From JBGTFE01 sp049799955 (GTDB lineage: Bacteria; Acidobacteriota; Blastocatellia; Pyrinomonadales; Pyrinomonadaceae), in NCBI GenBank assembly GCA_049799955.1, contig JBARIW010000142.1:29944-93943 (forward strand): a DNA stretch of 64,000 nucleotides, written 5' to 3'. Position 1 is the first letter of the stretch. Every line of letters starts with the position of its first letter. Positions 7,854-16,976 of the stretch are shown in pieces. The notes beneath the pieces were generated by a model that was not told the DNA's origin, did not search any database, and saw nothing but the letters and a program-made list of their open reading frames with translations. A program made the translations under genes and the position numbers.

Positions 7854-10800
7854 ATGGAACAGCAGTAAAATTTACCTCGGTTAAATCTTCAAAGGCGAAT
7901 ACGAATTGAGTCGGCGCGACAAATTGATAACGCTTGTTTCTGACCGAAATAATATAAGTTTCGCCCGCCGCCATTCCTTCAAAATAATAATAGCCGAAAG
8001 GATTGGTCAAGGCTCTTTTTATATTTCCGTCCGTATCCGTCAGCGAAACCTGGATTTTCCCGATGCCGTTTCCTTTCGCCGTAACGACTCGTCCGCCGAT
8101 TGAAACATTTGCGGCTGTCGGCGCAAAATTACTCAAAATCGCTCCGCTTCTTGCCGGAATCGTTACCGTAATCGTTCCGCCGCTGATGGTGTGAGCCGCC
8201 GGACTTTTATTTTCGGCAAGAGAACTGTTACCCAGAGCATCGGTCAAAACTGTCCCGTCGGCAAAATACGCGCCGACCGGAATCTGCGCGGTATTTGCGG
8301 TCGAGCCGTTATTCATAACGACAATAATCTTTTCGCTTCCCAGAACGCGGGCAAATGCGAAAGTGTTGTTATCGGTCGAACTCGCCGTAACATCGCCCAT
8401 CAGCAGCGTATCGAACGAGCCGGTTCTCAAAGCCGGATGATTTCGCCGCAGCAAGCCGAGCGCGACGTAAAAGCCATGTACATTCGTATCGACCGGACCG
8501 TATGCATTTTGATTTCCGGCTTCGTCAGCCCACGGATACGGAGCGCGATTATACGGGTCGTCTTCGGGCAAACCGCTTCCGCCGTTGCCGAGCGAGGGCG
8601 AATTTATTCCGGCTTCGTCGCCGTAATAAACCATCGGCGCGCCGATATATGTAAACTGGAAAAGCGCGGCGAGCTTGAGGCGTTCTTTAGCCTCGGTCAA
8701 ACCGCTGTCGCCCGAAACTATCAATGTATAAAGCGCGCGGTTCGTGTCGTGCGAATCGAGCAAATTAAGCATCGAACGCTGCGCCTGCAAAGGATAATCT
8801 TCGCGAATCGACATCATCGCGCGGTTAAACTGCGACGGCGCGAGACCGATTATTTTATTGCTGCCGTTGTTGTCGTTGTCTTCCCAATCGGCAGCGCGCG
8901 CAAAACCGAGAACGTTCCGGCGAAAACGATAATTCATCACGCCGTCCAACTGGTCGCCCGTCAAATATTGGCTCGCGTCATACCAGACTTCGCCGATTAA
9001 AGGCGCGTTCGGATTATAGGATTTGGCATAGCCGCGATAATCCGTCCACCATTCGTGCGAGATGGAATCGGCAACGTCGAAACGCCAGCCGCTCACTCCG
9101 CGGTCGAGCCAGTGTTTGGTTACATTGTCGGTCGGATTTCGATAAATAAAATCCTTGACTTCATTGATTTCAGTCAGTTCGGGCAAGCCGCCGAACCCGA
9201 ACCAGCCGTTGTAATGCGTGTAATCACACGGTACGGTCGTCGCGCTTGCATTCCACGTAAACCAGCTTCGATACGTTGAAGAGAAACTTTCGCAGCCGCC
9301 GTCGCTCGGGTAGCGGTGATAATAATCCATGTAAAGACTATCCTGCGAAACGTGATTGAAAACGCCGTCGGCGATAATTTTCATTCCGCGCGCGTTTGCC
9401 GCGTTGACGAGCGACGTAAAAGCCGCATCGCCGCCGAGCTGCGGCGCGATTTCCAGATAATTGTCCGTGTCGTAGCCGTGATTTGAGCGTCCGGAGAAAA
9501 TCGGCGTGAAATAAATTGTGTTAAATCCCAGATTCCTGATGTAATCGAGCTTATCCTCGACGCCTTTCAAATCTCCGCCGTAAAACTGGCTTCCCCAGGC
9601 ATTATTGTTTCCGGTCGCGCGCGGGTCAACCATCTGCGTATTCCAGACGGTTTGAACGATATTGTCCGCCGGCAAATTGCCGTAAAGCGAAGGGCAACCC
9701 GTCGTCGAGCCGCTCCGACACCAATCATTCGTCGTGTCGCCGTTGCGAAATCTATCGGGGAAAATCTGGTAAACGGCGGCGTTATGTATCCACGCGGGCG
9801 TTGTAAAAGCCGGGTCGTAAACCGTTAATTGAAACGCGGGAAAAGGCTCGCCCGGACTCGCCGTGCCGTCGCCGCCCTGTCCGAGATTATCATGGTCGTC
9901 CAGATATGCGTCGCTGTAAAAAGCGTTTGCCGCGCCGTCAACGACGCGGAATTTATAATAAATTATCGAAGGCGTTGCGGGCGCGACATAGTTTACGCTG
10001 TAAATCGCGTAAGTCGTGCCGCCTTCCGCACGGTTTTCCAGAAACGTCATCGGATATTCCACCGCCGCATCGGTCGTCGCATTCGACGGATTATATTTAT
10101 AAACTTTCAGGAAAACATTGCTGACATCGAGCAAATCGGTTCTGAATTTGAGATTTACGCTTGTATTTGCCGCCACAGCGCCGAAAGGCGAACGATAGTA
10201 ATTGTCAAAGGTGTCGTGTTTTAAGCCGAGATATTGAATATTGTCCGTGCTGACGGTCTGGTCGAGCGAAAAAGGTTTCGTTGCCGTCCCGTTTTCGGTG
10301 TTGACGACCGCATAATAACGACTGTAATTTCCCGGCGAAGTTCCTTCCGCATTGCCCTGCGGAACTTGCCCGTAGATATAGCCGCCGCTCGAACTCATGT
10401 AGCCGAGAAATAAAAATGAAGCAGGTCTGCCGCCGCCGGTAATCGTCGTCCACGGAATAGATAGTTCGCGCACGTTTCCCGCGCCTGAAGCATAACTTCC
10501 AAAGCCAGACGCGCCGAAATTCCAGCCGTTTGCGCCGTTTGCCGTGTTGTAATCGCGGTAACCGTCTTTGAAGTAAGCGCGAAAATCGGCGCGGAAAGGC
10601 AGAGTTCCGATAGCCGTTCCGTCATAATTCAGCGCATTTAAAGTTCCGTCGGCATTTGTTCCGCCGTTCGGCGGCGAAACCGGGTTGCGGTCGATTGCGA
10701 TTACCGCGCCTTCCGCCAGGTTCGCGTTGGTTACGGCAACGTAGAGATTTGTATTGTCCCAAGTCAAATACCACGTTTGCGCCGAGCCTGTATTTTTCTG

Positions 10801-10941
10801 GTTTTGACCGTCAGTGTGAATGCCGTATTCACTGGCGGAAATCGCGCCGTTAACCGTCGGCGTGTTAAATTGCGCGAAAGTGTGTATTGACGCGAATAAA
10901 ATGCACAATGTGAGAACGGAAAAATTGATTATTTGCTTCAT
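7852..10941 (-). CDS. Secreted GH13 alpha-amylase family protein with C-terminal carboxypeptidase-regulatory-like domain
   Basis: 1029 residues with signal peptide (NFSVLTLCILFASIHTFAQ). Order of parts: an N-terminal beta domain (about 25-190, TWYLTWDNTNLYVAVTNA, which resembles a DOMON/CBM-like sensor of glycans), a second beta domain typical of neopullulanase-like enzymes (about 225-370), the GH13 barrel (about 385-900), and a C-terminal Ig-like regulatory domain (about 945-1029; SIGGRVVTAKGNGI, NPFGYYYFEGM). Catalytic residues are present: nucleophile in GWRFDVADS (near 620), acid/base in LIGEVW (near 650), and the third Asp in LLDSHDTNR (near 730). It should cleave alpha-1,4 (and perhaps alpha-1,6) glucans outside the cytoplasm. 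AGAGG ribosome site upstream of ATG. Monocistronic. Confidence 0.93.
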   Translation of the reverse strand: MKQIINFSVLTLCILFASIHTFAQFNTPTVNGAISASEYGIHTDGQNQKNTGSAQTWYLTWDNTNLYVAVTNANLAEGAVIAIDRNPVSPPNGGTNADGTLNALNYDGTAIGTLPFRADFRAYFKDGYRDYNTANGANGWNFGASGFGSYASGAGNVRELSIPWTTITGGGRPASFLFLGYMSSSGGYIYGQVPQGNAEGTSPGNYSRYYAVVNTENGTATKPFSLDQTVSTDNIQYLGLKHDTFDNYYRSPFGAVAANTSVNLKFRTDLLDVSNVFLKVYKYNPSNATTDAAVEYPMTFLENRAEGGTTYAIYSVNYVAPATPSIIYYKFRVVDGAANAFYSDAYLDDHDNLGQGGDGTASPGEPFPAFQLTVYDPAFTTPAWIHNAAVYQIFPDRFRNGDTTNDWCRSGSTTGCPSLYGNLPADNIVQTVWNTQMVDPRATGNNNAWGSQFYGGDLKGVEDKLDYIRNLGFNTIYFTPIFSGRSNHGYDTDNYLEIAPQLGGDAAFTSLVNAANARGMKIIADGVFNHVSQDSLYMDYYHRYPSDGGCESFSSTYRSWFTWNASATTVPCDYTHYNGWFGFGGLPELTEINEVKDFIYRNPTDNVTKHWLDRGVSGWRFDVADSISHEWWTDYRGYAKSYNPNAPLIGEVWYDASQYLTGDQLDGVMNYRFRRNVLGFARAADWEDNDNNGSNKIIGLAPSQFNRAMMSIREDYPLQAQRSMLNLLDSHDTNRALYTLIVSGDSGLTEAKERLKLAALFQFTYIGAPMVYYGDEAGINSPSLGNGGSGLPEDDPYNRAPYPWADEAGNQNAYGPVDTNVHGFYVALGLLRRNHPALRTGSFDTLLMGDVTASSTDNNTFAFARVLGSEKIIVVMNNGSTANTAQIPVGAYFADGTVLTDALGNSSLAENKSPAAHTISGGTITVTIPARSGAILSNFAPTAANVSIGGRVVTAKGNGIGKIQVSLTDTDGNIKRALTNPFGYYYFEGMAAGETYIISVRNKRYQFVAPTQFVFAFEDLTEVNFTAVP

Positions 10942-11014
10942 AATAATTTACCTCTAAGAACTTTGTTGTGTTTTACTACAAAGTTTATACACTTTTCTCA
11001 TTTGAAATACAAAT

Positions 11015-11050
11015 AAAAAAACGACCTGAATTATATTCAGCCCGTTTTTT
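11015..11050 (-). terminator. Rho-independent terminator after capA-like gene
   Basis: Two-part stem: AAAAAACG at 11015-11022 pairs with CGTTTTTT at 11043-11050, with an inner CTGAAT/ATTCAG stem. It lies 20 bases past the capA-like stop codon and gives a U-run on the minus strand. Confidence 0.8.
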
Positions 11051-11070
11051 GTTTATGTTTAAGATTTGGA

Positions 11071-12186
11071 TTATTTTGAAATCGTTCCGTCGTCGGCTAT
11101 TTTCGGCGCGGTTGTCGGGAAATCCGCCAGCGAAAGCTCGCGCACTTTGCGGATTCCCGCGCCCGATTTGTCGAGAGTCGGTCCGCCTTTGCCAAGCTGT
11201 TGTCCAGCGTGAAGCTTACCGCCTAAGAATTTGCCTTCGGCGTCGATTTTTATTTCGAAAATTGCCGTCAGAGCGGTTTCCGCGCGAAGCGTAAACATTC
11301 CATAAGTCGCAAAATTGCCCATCGAATAGCAAATCAGACGGTCTTTGTAAATTTCCATCCCGCGCATGACGTGCGGTCCGTGTCCGAGAACCAAATCCGC
11401 GCCCGCATCGATTACGGTCTTTGCAAAAAGCGGCAGATTTCCGCGCGCTTCTCCGGCGAAAATTTCCGTCCGGTTCGGCACGTGCTGTTGGTCTGTTCCT
11501 TCCGCGCCGCCGTGAAAAGAGACAACGACAATATCGGCTTTTTTCACGGCTTCCGTTACGAGCTTTCGTGCAAAATCCAAATCATTGACGTTCGGCACCA
11601 GATTGTTATGCGCGAAGCCGATAAACGCGATGCGCTTGCCTTTCGATTCGATAATCGCGGTCGTAAACTGCGCTTTGTCGCTTCCGGCGTATTTGATGCC
11701 GAGCGCGTCGAGCGTTTTTCTGGTGCTTTCGCGCCCGTAATCGCCGAAATCTCCGGCGTGATTATTTGCCAGGCTCATTACGTCGAAACCCGCTTCTTTC
11801 AGATATTTACCGTATCGCGTCGGGACGCGGAAGGCGAAACATCTGGTCGAATTCGGCGAGCATTTCGAGGTCGAGCCGCCTTCGAGCATCGGACCTTCGA
11901 GATTGCCGAATGTAACGTCGGCACGAGACAAAATCGGCGTAACTTCCTTCAAAATATCCGCGCCGTCGTTCGGCGGCAGAAATGTATCGTTTATCGAAGT
12001 CGAGCCGAGCATAATATCACCGACGGCGGCAATCGTAATCGGTTCGTTATTGACGGCTTTGGCAGGCGTTGGCTTCGGCAAAGCGCCGGTTTCTTCGCTT
12101 TTAACGGTTTTGGTCTGGCAAGCCAGCAAAACGAAAATGCCCAGAATGATTGCCAGACAGGTTGATAAATTTTCACGTTTTGACAT
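11071..12186 (-). CDS. CapA family lipoprotein (metallophosphatase fold)
   Basis: 371 residues. Lipoprotein signal with lipobox LLAC, Cys23 acylated. The rest matches the PGA_cap/CapA-YwtB family, a calcineurin-like metallophosphatase fold linked to poly-gamma-glutamate capsule formation: AAVGDIMLGS near the start, FGNLEGPML, SLANNHAGDFG, IAFIGFAHNN, VVSFHGGAEGT, ADLVLGHGPHVMRGMEIYK and YSMGNF. Many CapA-like proteins in bacteria without a pgs locus have unknown substrates, and no other capsule gene is nearby. It is likely an envelope enzyme of undefined substrate. Confidence 0.9.
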   Translation of the reverse strand: MSKRENLSTCLAIILGIFVLLACQTKTVKSEETGALPKPTPAKAVNNEPITIAAVGDIMLGSTSINDTFLPPNDGADILKEVTPILSRADVTFGNLEGPMLEGGSTSKCSPNSTRCFAFRVPTRYGKYLKEAGFDVMSLANNHAGDFGDYGRESTRKTLDALGIKYAGSDKAQFTTAIIESKGKRIAFIGFAHNNLVPNVNDLDFARKLVTEAVKKADIVVVSFHGGAEGTDQQHVPNRTEIFAGEARGNLPLFAKTVIDAGADLVLGHGPHVMRGMEIYKDRLICYSMGNFATYGMFTLRAETALTAIFEIKIDAEGKFLGGKLHAGQQLGKGGPTLDKSGAGIRKVRELSLADFPTTAPKIADDGTISK

Positions 12187-12225
12187 AATTTCAAAAAAAA
12201 ATCCGGACGTTTGATACGAAAATCT

Positions 12226-12939
12226 CTAATATTTCTGCTCGTCTATAGATTCGTCTTCCGGTATCTCAAGCAGAGCGTTTTCAGTCGTTTCGACCGGAGG
12301 AATTTGTGTTTGTTTCGGTTCTTCGACGATTGAATCGGAGAGATTCAGGGAAGTAACGGTTTCCTGAACCGGCGCGTCATACAGTGTATTTTCAGGCGGC
12401 GCGGGCGGCGAAACCGGAGTTTCTACCGGCGTATTTGCCGAATCGGAAAGATTTAACGAAGTGATTTCTTCTTTTCCGCCCGAAAGATTGAGCGACGTTA
12501 CGACTTCCTCTTTTTTTCTGGAAACAGGGAAAGAAGCGTCGTCCGTAGTTTCGTTTGACGCGCCGAACGGTTCTTCACGACCCAGAAGCGCAAACAAAAA
12601 TCGTCCGTCCCGAATAAGATACCAGCCGACCAAGCCGTAAAACACGGTTGCCAGAACGTTCCATAAAAGAAGCTTCAAAGCCTCATTTTTAGCTTTTTCG
12701 ACGGGCGTTTCCGTCTCGATTTTTGGCGCAGCCGGATTAGTAAGCGTCGGATTAACGGGCAGATTCGGCGAAATAACATTCGCAGCCGGATTTTCGGCTT
12801 TTGAAAATCTCGGCGGCGAGGGAAGCGATGCGTATGTGTAAATTGAGCTGATTGCGCCGGGAACAGCGACAATCGCCGAATAAGCGAAATACACGCCAAT
12901 AAGTTTGATTATCAACCAGACGACTTGCTTTTTAGTCAT
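12226..12939 (-). CDS. Membrane protein with repeated TSLNLS motifs
   Basis: 237 residues from ATG at 12939. An upstream in-frame TTG (12963) lies in a heptamer repeat and was not chosen. Two membrane spans: about residues 6-30 (VVWLIIKLIGVYFAYSAIVAV) and about 90-115 (LLLWNVLATVFYGLVGWYLI). The C-terminal half is disordered, Pro/Glu/Thr-rich, and carries three copies of TSLNLS (VVTSLNLSGG, EITSLNLSDS, TVTSLNLSDS). No family recognised. The repeated hydrophobic hexapeptide in an otherwise acidic cytoplasmic tail looks like a short linear binding motif; that is inference. It follows the oxoglutarate dehydrogenase gene on the same strand, separated by a repeat hairpin. Confidence 0.75.
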   Translation of the reverse strand: MTKKQVVWLIIKLIGVYFAYSAIVAVPGAISSIYTYASLPSPPRFSKAENPAANVISPNLPVNPTLTNPAAPKIETETPVEKAKNEALKLLLWNVLATVFYGLVGWYLIRDGRFLFALLGREEPFGASNETTDDASFPVSRKKEEVVTSLNLSGGKEEITSLNLSDSANTPVETPVSPPAPPENTLYDAPVQETVTSLNLSDSIVEEPKQTQIPPVETTENALLEIPEDESIDEQKY

Positions 12940-12950
12940 AATTTTATGAA

Positions 12951-13037
12951 GTTCAGGATTCAAGATTTAAGATTTAAGATTCAAAATTGAAAGACCGCAT
13001 CTTGAATCTTAAATTTTGAATCTTAAATCTTGAATTC
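12951..13037. repeat. Heptamer hairpin, unit AAGATTC
   Basis: Left arm 12951-12989 (AAGATTT, AAGATTC units), loop about 12990-12999, right arm 13000-13036 (GAATCTT, AAATTTT, GAATCTT units). It fills the whole gap between the start region of the membrane protein gene and the stop codon of the oxoglutarate dehydrogenase gene (13039). Confidence 0.93.
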
Positions 13038-13038
13038 A

Positions 13039-16000
13039 CTATGCGCCGGCGGGCGCGATTTTTTCGGTAACTTCCGGTTTGCTCGCCGCCGAGATTTCTT
13101 CCGAATCCTTGAGCAGCGATTCTTCGACAATCTGTTTTTGTTCGAGTTCGTGAATCGCGTACGAGCCGGTCGCGGGGCTTGCCGACGGCACTCTGCCGAC
13201 ATATTTTAATTTGATGCCTTCGGTCAAAATCTCGCGCAGACGGTCTTCAACAAATGTCCAGCCGCCCATATTTTGCGCCTCTTCCTGCGTCCAGAAAACT
13301 TCGGTCGCATTCTCGTAAGACGCGATAATTTCCTTAATTCTTTCAGCCGGGAACGGGTAAAATTGTTCGAGCCGGACAACTGCCGTCCGTCCGTCCTGCG
13401 AATCGACGCGTGCCGCTTCCAAATCGTAAAACACTTTACCCGAACACAAAACAACGCGCCTGACTTTTGTTTTATCGACGATTGCCGCGTCTTCGATGAC
13501 AGGCTGAAAACCGCCCGAAGTCAAATTTTCAACGGTCGAATTTGCGGCAGGCAGACGAAGCAGGCTCTTCGGCGTCATCACAATCAGCGGTCGAATAGTT
13601 TCCTGTCTGACCTGACGGCGAAGCAAGTGGAAATATTGCGCCGGAGTCGTCGGGTAACAAACCTGTAGATTATTTTCCGCGCAAAGCTGCAAAAATCTTT
13701 CGAGTCTCGCGCTTGAGTGTTCCGGTCCCTGACCTTCGTAGCCATGCGGCAGAAGCATCACGAGGCGGCATTTCTGCTTCCATTTGTCTTCCGACGCCGC
13801 AATATACTGGTCGATAATAACCTGCGCGCCGTTGGCGAAATCGCCGAACTGCGCTTCCCACATAACGAGGGCTTCCTGCTCGACGACCGAATAGCCATAT
13901 TCAAAACCGAGAACGGCGTTCTCCGAAAGCGAGCTGTCGAAAACCTGAAAACGCGCAAAAGGATTTTTCTCCGATTTCAGATTGCCGAGCGGCGACCAGA
14001 CCGAGCCGTTAATCGTGTCATACATCAGCGCGTGTCGCTGCGAAAACGTTCCGCGTCCCGAATCCTGACCGCTCAGACGAACTCTTGTTCCTTCCGAAAC
14101 GAGCGAGCCGAACGCGATTGCCTCGGCAAAGCCCCAATCCATCGGCACTTCGCCCGTTCCCATCTTGGCGCGGCGGGCAAGCTGCCCGACCATTTTCGGG
14201 TTGATGTGAAAATCTTCGGGAACAAGCGAGATTGTTTGCGCGACCGACTGCAAAACGTCTTTGGAAATCGCGGTTTCCAGAAAAATTGAGCCGTCTTCTT
14301 CCAGAATCGGCGCGGGAAGCTCCGCTCTTTTCGGTTTTTCGACGGCGATTTGCTTGGCTCGCTGAAGAATTCCCTCGTATTTTTCGGCGACTTTATCGGT
14401 CATCGCTTTCAAATCGTCTTCCGAGATTATTTCTTCGCGGACGAGCTTTTGCGCGTAGATGAAGCGAACGCCCGGATGCGCTTTAACGCGGGCATACATG
14501 AGCGGCTGCGTGTAGCTCGGCTCGTCGCCCTCGTTGTGCCCGAGACGGCGAAAACCGACTAAATCCAGAACAACGTCTTTATTAAATTCCTGACGATAAT
14601 CGAGCGCGATTTTGACTACGCGGAAAGCGGCTTCGGGGTCGTCGCCGTTGATGTGAAAAATCGGCGTCTGCGTGATGTGCGCCGCGTCGGTCGAATAAAT
14701 CGAGCTGCGTCCTTTTTCGGGCGAAGTCGTAAAACCGATTTGATTATTGATGATAATATGAATCGAGCCGCCGGTTCGATAGCCGCGTAAACTCGCTAAT
14801 TGCAGAGTTTCCATCACGATGCCCTGACCGGCAAAAGCCGCGTCGCCGTGCAGCAGAATCGGCAAAACGCGGTCGTGAACCGTATCGCGCAAAGATGCAT
14901 CGGCTTCGTCGCCCTGAAGCAGTTCGTCCTGCCGCGCCCGCGCCATTCCTTCGACTACCGGGTCAACAAATTCTAAGTGCGAAGGATTCGATGAAAGCTG
15001 GATTTTTACATCTTTCCCGGTTTTCGTGCGGCGTTTTCCGATTGCGCCCTGATGATATTTCACGTCGCCTTCGTCAGCCGGAAACGACGGGTGCGAAGTT
15101 CCTTCGAAAACGGTGAAAATGCGCTCCGCCATATCGCCCTTTTCGGGGTCGCCGACGATGTTTGCCAGAACGTTCAAACGCCCGCGATGCGCCATTCCCA
15201 TATAAATTTCTTCGACGCCGCGAGCCGATGCGTTTTCAACCAACTGGTCGAGAAGCGGAATAACCGTTTCCGTTCCTTCGAGCGAAAATCGTTTTTGTCC
15301 GAGATATTTTTTGTGCAGAAACTGCTCGAACTGCTCGGCTTCGATAAGCTTTTGCAGCAATTCCTTGCGAATTTCCGCGCCGAGCGGCTCGACATCGACG
15401 AACTGCTGGCGAATCTGCTCGCGAATCCACTGTTTTTCTTCTTTACTCTGGATGTGCCTGTATTCGATGCCGACTTTTCCGCAGTAAGCGCGGCGCAGAA
15501 TCGTCAGAATCTCGCGCAGAGTCGCGGTTTTCGTGCCGTGAAGCCCGCCGGTGATAAACTCGCGGTCTAAGTCCCAAATCGTCAAGCCGAAGTTTTCCAA
15601 ATCTAATTCCGCCGTGTAATGCGGCGTCATATTGAGCGGGTCGATGTCCGCCAGAAGATGCCCGCGATTACGATAAGCGTCGATAAGCTGCAAAACATTC
15701 GCCTGTTTTTCAACCTGCGCGCGCGAAGCGTCGCCGCCGAAAAGCGCCGGATTATAGTCTACAGCCCAGCGAAGCGGCGGGTAATTGAGTTCCAAATCGC
15801 TGAAAATCTCATTGTAAAAATCGTGCTGACCGATAATATATTCGTGAATTTTCGCCAGAAACAATCCGCTTTCCGCACCCTGAATCACGCGATGGTCGTA
15901 AGTCGAAGTCAGCGTAATCGTTTTGCTGATGCCGAGCTGCGAAAGCGCGGCGGCGGTCATCGCCTGGTATTCCGCCGGATATTCGATTGCGCCCGTGGCG

Positions 16001-16827
16001 ATAATCACGCTTTGTCCCGACATCAGGCGCGGATTTGACGAAACCGTTCCGATTGTTCCCGGATTTGTAAGCGAAATCGTCGTTCCGCCGAAATCCGCGA
16101 TTTCCAGTTTCCCGTCGCGCGCTTTTTTCACGGTTTGATTGTAAGCGTCGAAAAACTGCGCGAAATTCATCTTGTTCGCGCCTTTTATGTTCGGCACGAG
16201 AAGATTGCGCGAGCCGTCTTTTTTCTGAATATCGATGGCGATGCCGAGATTGACAGACTCGTTTTGCAGGCGCGAAGGCGTATCGTTGATGAATCCGTAA
16301 CCGAAATTCATCTGCGGGTAAGTTTTCACCGCCTGCACGATTGCCCACGCAATCAGGTGCGTGAACGAAACCTTGCCGCGTCCCGAAGACTGAAGATGCT
16401 CGTTGATAATACGACGGTTTTCTTCCAATAATTTCACCGGCATATTGCGAACGCTCGTCGCCGTCGGAACCGTCAGGCTCTGCTCCATATTCTCGACGAT
16501 TTTCTTCGACGCGCCCGTAATCGGTTTAACTTGCGTTTCAGCGCTGATTGAAACAGTCGGCTGGCTTTTCGCCGCCTGCGCCGTCGCTTGAACGCCGTTC
16601 GCCGGTGGTTTGGATGTTTCTTCCGTCGTCTGACTTGGAACCTGGGACTTGGGACTTGAGACTTCCGGCTGCCCGCCGCTCAGCATTTCGCCGAAAAACG
16701 CGCGCCACGATTCGTCAACCAGATTCGGGTCTGATTTATAACGAATCAGCAAACCTTCGACGTAGCTCGCGTTCGCGCCGAAATTCTCGGAAATATATTC
16801 GGATATATTATTTATCTTTTCACTCAC
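13039..16827 (-). CDS. kgd: Multifunctional 2-oxoglutarate dehydrogenase E2-E1 fusion (Kgd/OdhA type)
   Basis: 1262 residues. Citric-acid-cycle enzyme that decarboxylates 2-oxoglutarate and, with a lipoyl E2 and E3 supplied elsewhere, forms succinyl-CoA. Parts in order: the E1o-type N-terminal segment (1-50, YVEGLLIRYKSDPNLVDESW), a disordered Ala/Pro/Gln linker (50-105), an E2 succinyltransferase catalytic domain without lipoyl domain (about 110-350, with YDHRVIQGAESG near 312), and the thiamine-diphosphate E1 part (about 380-1240; GMAHRGRLNVLANIVG near 546, INNQIGFTTSP). This architecture is best known from Actinobacteria. The linker contains a heptamer array. ATG start with the conserved N-terminal segment directly following. 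Confidence 0.95.
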   Translation of the reverse strand: MSEKINNISEYISENFGANASYVEGLLIRYKSDPNLVDESWRAFFGEMLSGGQPEVSSPKSQVPSQTTEETSKPPANGVQATAQAAKSQPTVSISAETQVKPITGASKKIVENMEQSLTVPTATSVRNMPVKLLEENRRIINEHLQSSGRGKVSFTHLIAWAIVQAVKTYPQMNFGYGFINDTPSRLQNESVNLGIAIDIQKKDGSRNLLVPNIKGANKMNFAQFFDAYNQTVKKARDGKLEIADFGGTTISLTNPGTIGTVSSNPRLMSGQSVIIATGAIEYPAEYQAMTAAALSQLGISKTITLTSTYDHRVIQGAESGLFLAKIHEYIIGQHDFYNEIFSDLELNYPPLRWAVDYNPALFGGDASRAQVEKQANVLQLIDAYRNRGHLLADIDPLNMTPHYTAELDLENFGLTIWDLDREFITGGLHGTKTATLREILTILRRAYCGKVGIEYRHIQSKEEKQWIREQIRQQFVDVEPLGAEIRKELLQKLIEAEQFEQFLHKKYLGQKRFSLEGTETVIPLLDQLVENASARGVEEIYMGMAHRGRLNVLANIVGDPEKGDMAERIFTVFEGTSHPSFPADEGDVKYHQGAIGKRRTKTGKDVKIQLSSNPSHLEFVDPVVEGMARARQDELLQGDEADASLRDTVHDRVLPILLHGDAAFAGQGIVMETLQLASLRGYRTGGSIHIIINNQIGFTTSPEKGRSSIYSTDAAHITQTPIFHINGDDPEAAFRVVKIALDYRQEFNKDVVLDLVGFRRLGHNEGDEPSYTQPLMYARVKAHPGVRFIYAQKLVREEIISEDDLKAMTDKVAEKYEGILQRAKQIAVEKPKRAELPAPILEEDGSIFLETAISKDVLQSVAQTISLVPEDFHINPKMVGQLARRAKMGTGEVPMDWGFAEAIAFGSLVSEGTRVRLSGQDSGRGTFSQRHALMYDTINGSVWSPLGNLKSEKNPFARFQVFDSSLSENAVLGFEYGYSVVEQEALVMWEAQFGDFANGAQVIIDQYIAASEDKWKQKCRLVMLLPHGYEGQGPEHSSARLERFLQLCAENNLQVCYPTTPAQYFHLLRRQVRQETIRPLIVMTPKSLLRLPAANSTVENLTSGGFQPVIEDAAIVDKTKVRRVVLCSGKVFYDLEAARVDSQDGRTAVVRLEQFYPFPAERIKEIIASYENATEVFWTQEEAQNMGGWTFVEDRLREILTEGIKLKYVGRVPSASPATGSYAIHELEQKQIVEESLLKDSEEISAASKPEVTEKIAPAGA
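16632..16666 (-). repeat. kgd: In-frame heptamer array in oxoglutarate dehydrogenase linker
   Basis: Five 7-nt units on the plus strand: GACTTGG (16632), AACCTGG (16639), GACTTGG (16646), GACTTGA (16653) and GACTTCC (16660). Read on the coding strand they encode about residues 54-66 (SSPKSQVPSQ region) in the flexible linker before the E2 domain. The frame is preserved. Single arm only. Confidence 0.8.
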
Positions 16828-16924
16828 TTTGTTTTATAACCTCGTTTGAACACTTCGCATGTAAAAAGTAATTTTAGCGCAAAACGCGGAAATCTTACAG
16901 CTAATCGAATTTATTCTTTTTCGC

Positions 16925-16940
16925 GGCTTTGTGCTAGTAT
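16925..16940 (+). promoter_or_regulatory. Extended -10 promoter candidate for the ATPase/HNH pair
   Basis: TGTGCTAGTAT (16930-16940) has the TGN extension plus a TAGTAT hexamer 36 bases before the ATG. No good -35 is seen. The same TGCTA core occurs before 33918 and 35692. Confidence 0.4.
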
Positions 16941-16976
16941 TTTGCTGAGAAAGTTAATCCAAACTATTCAACCGTT

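Noticed and set aside
8191..9000. Plus-strand frame of 269 codons antisense to the amylase
   Set aside because: Arg-rich mirror of a GC-rich gene with no homology signal.
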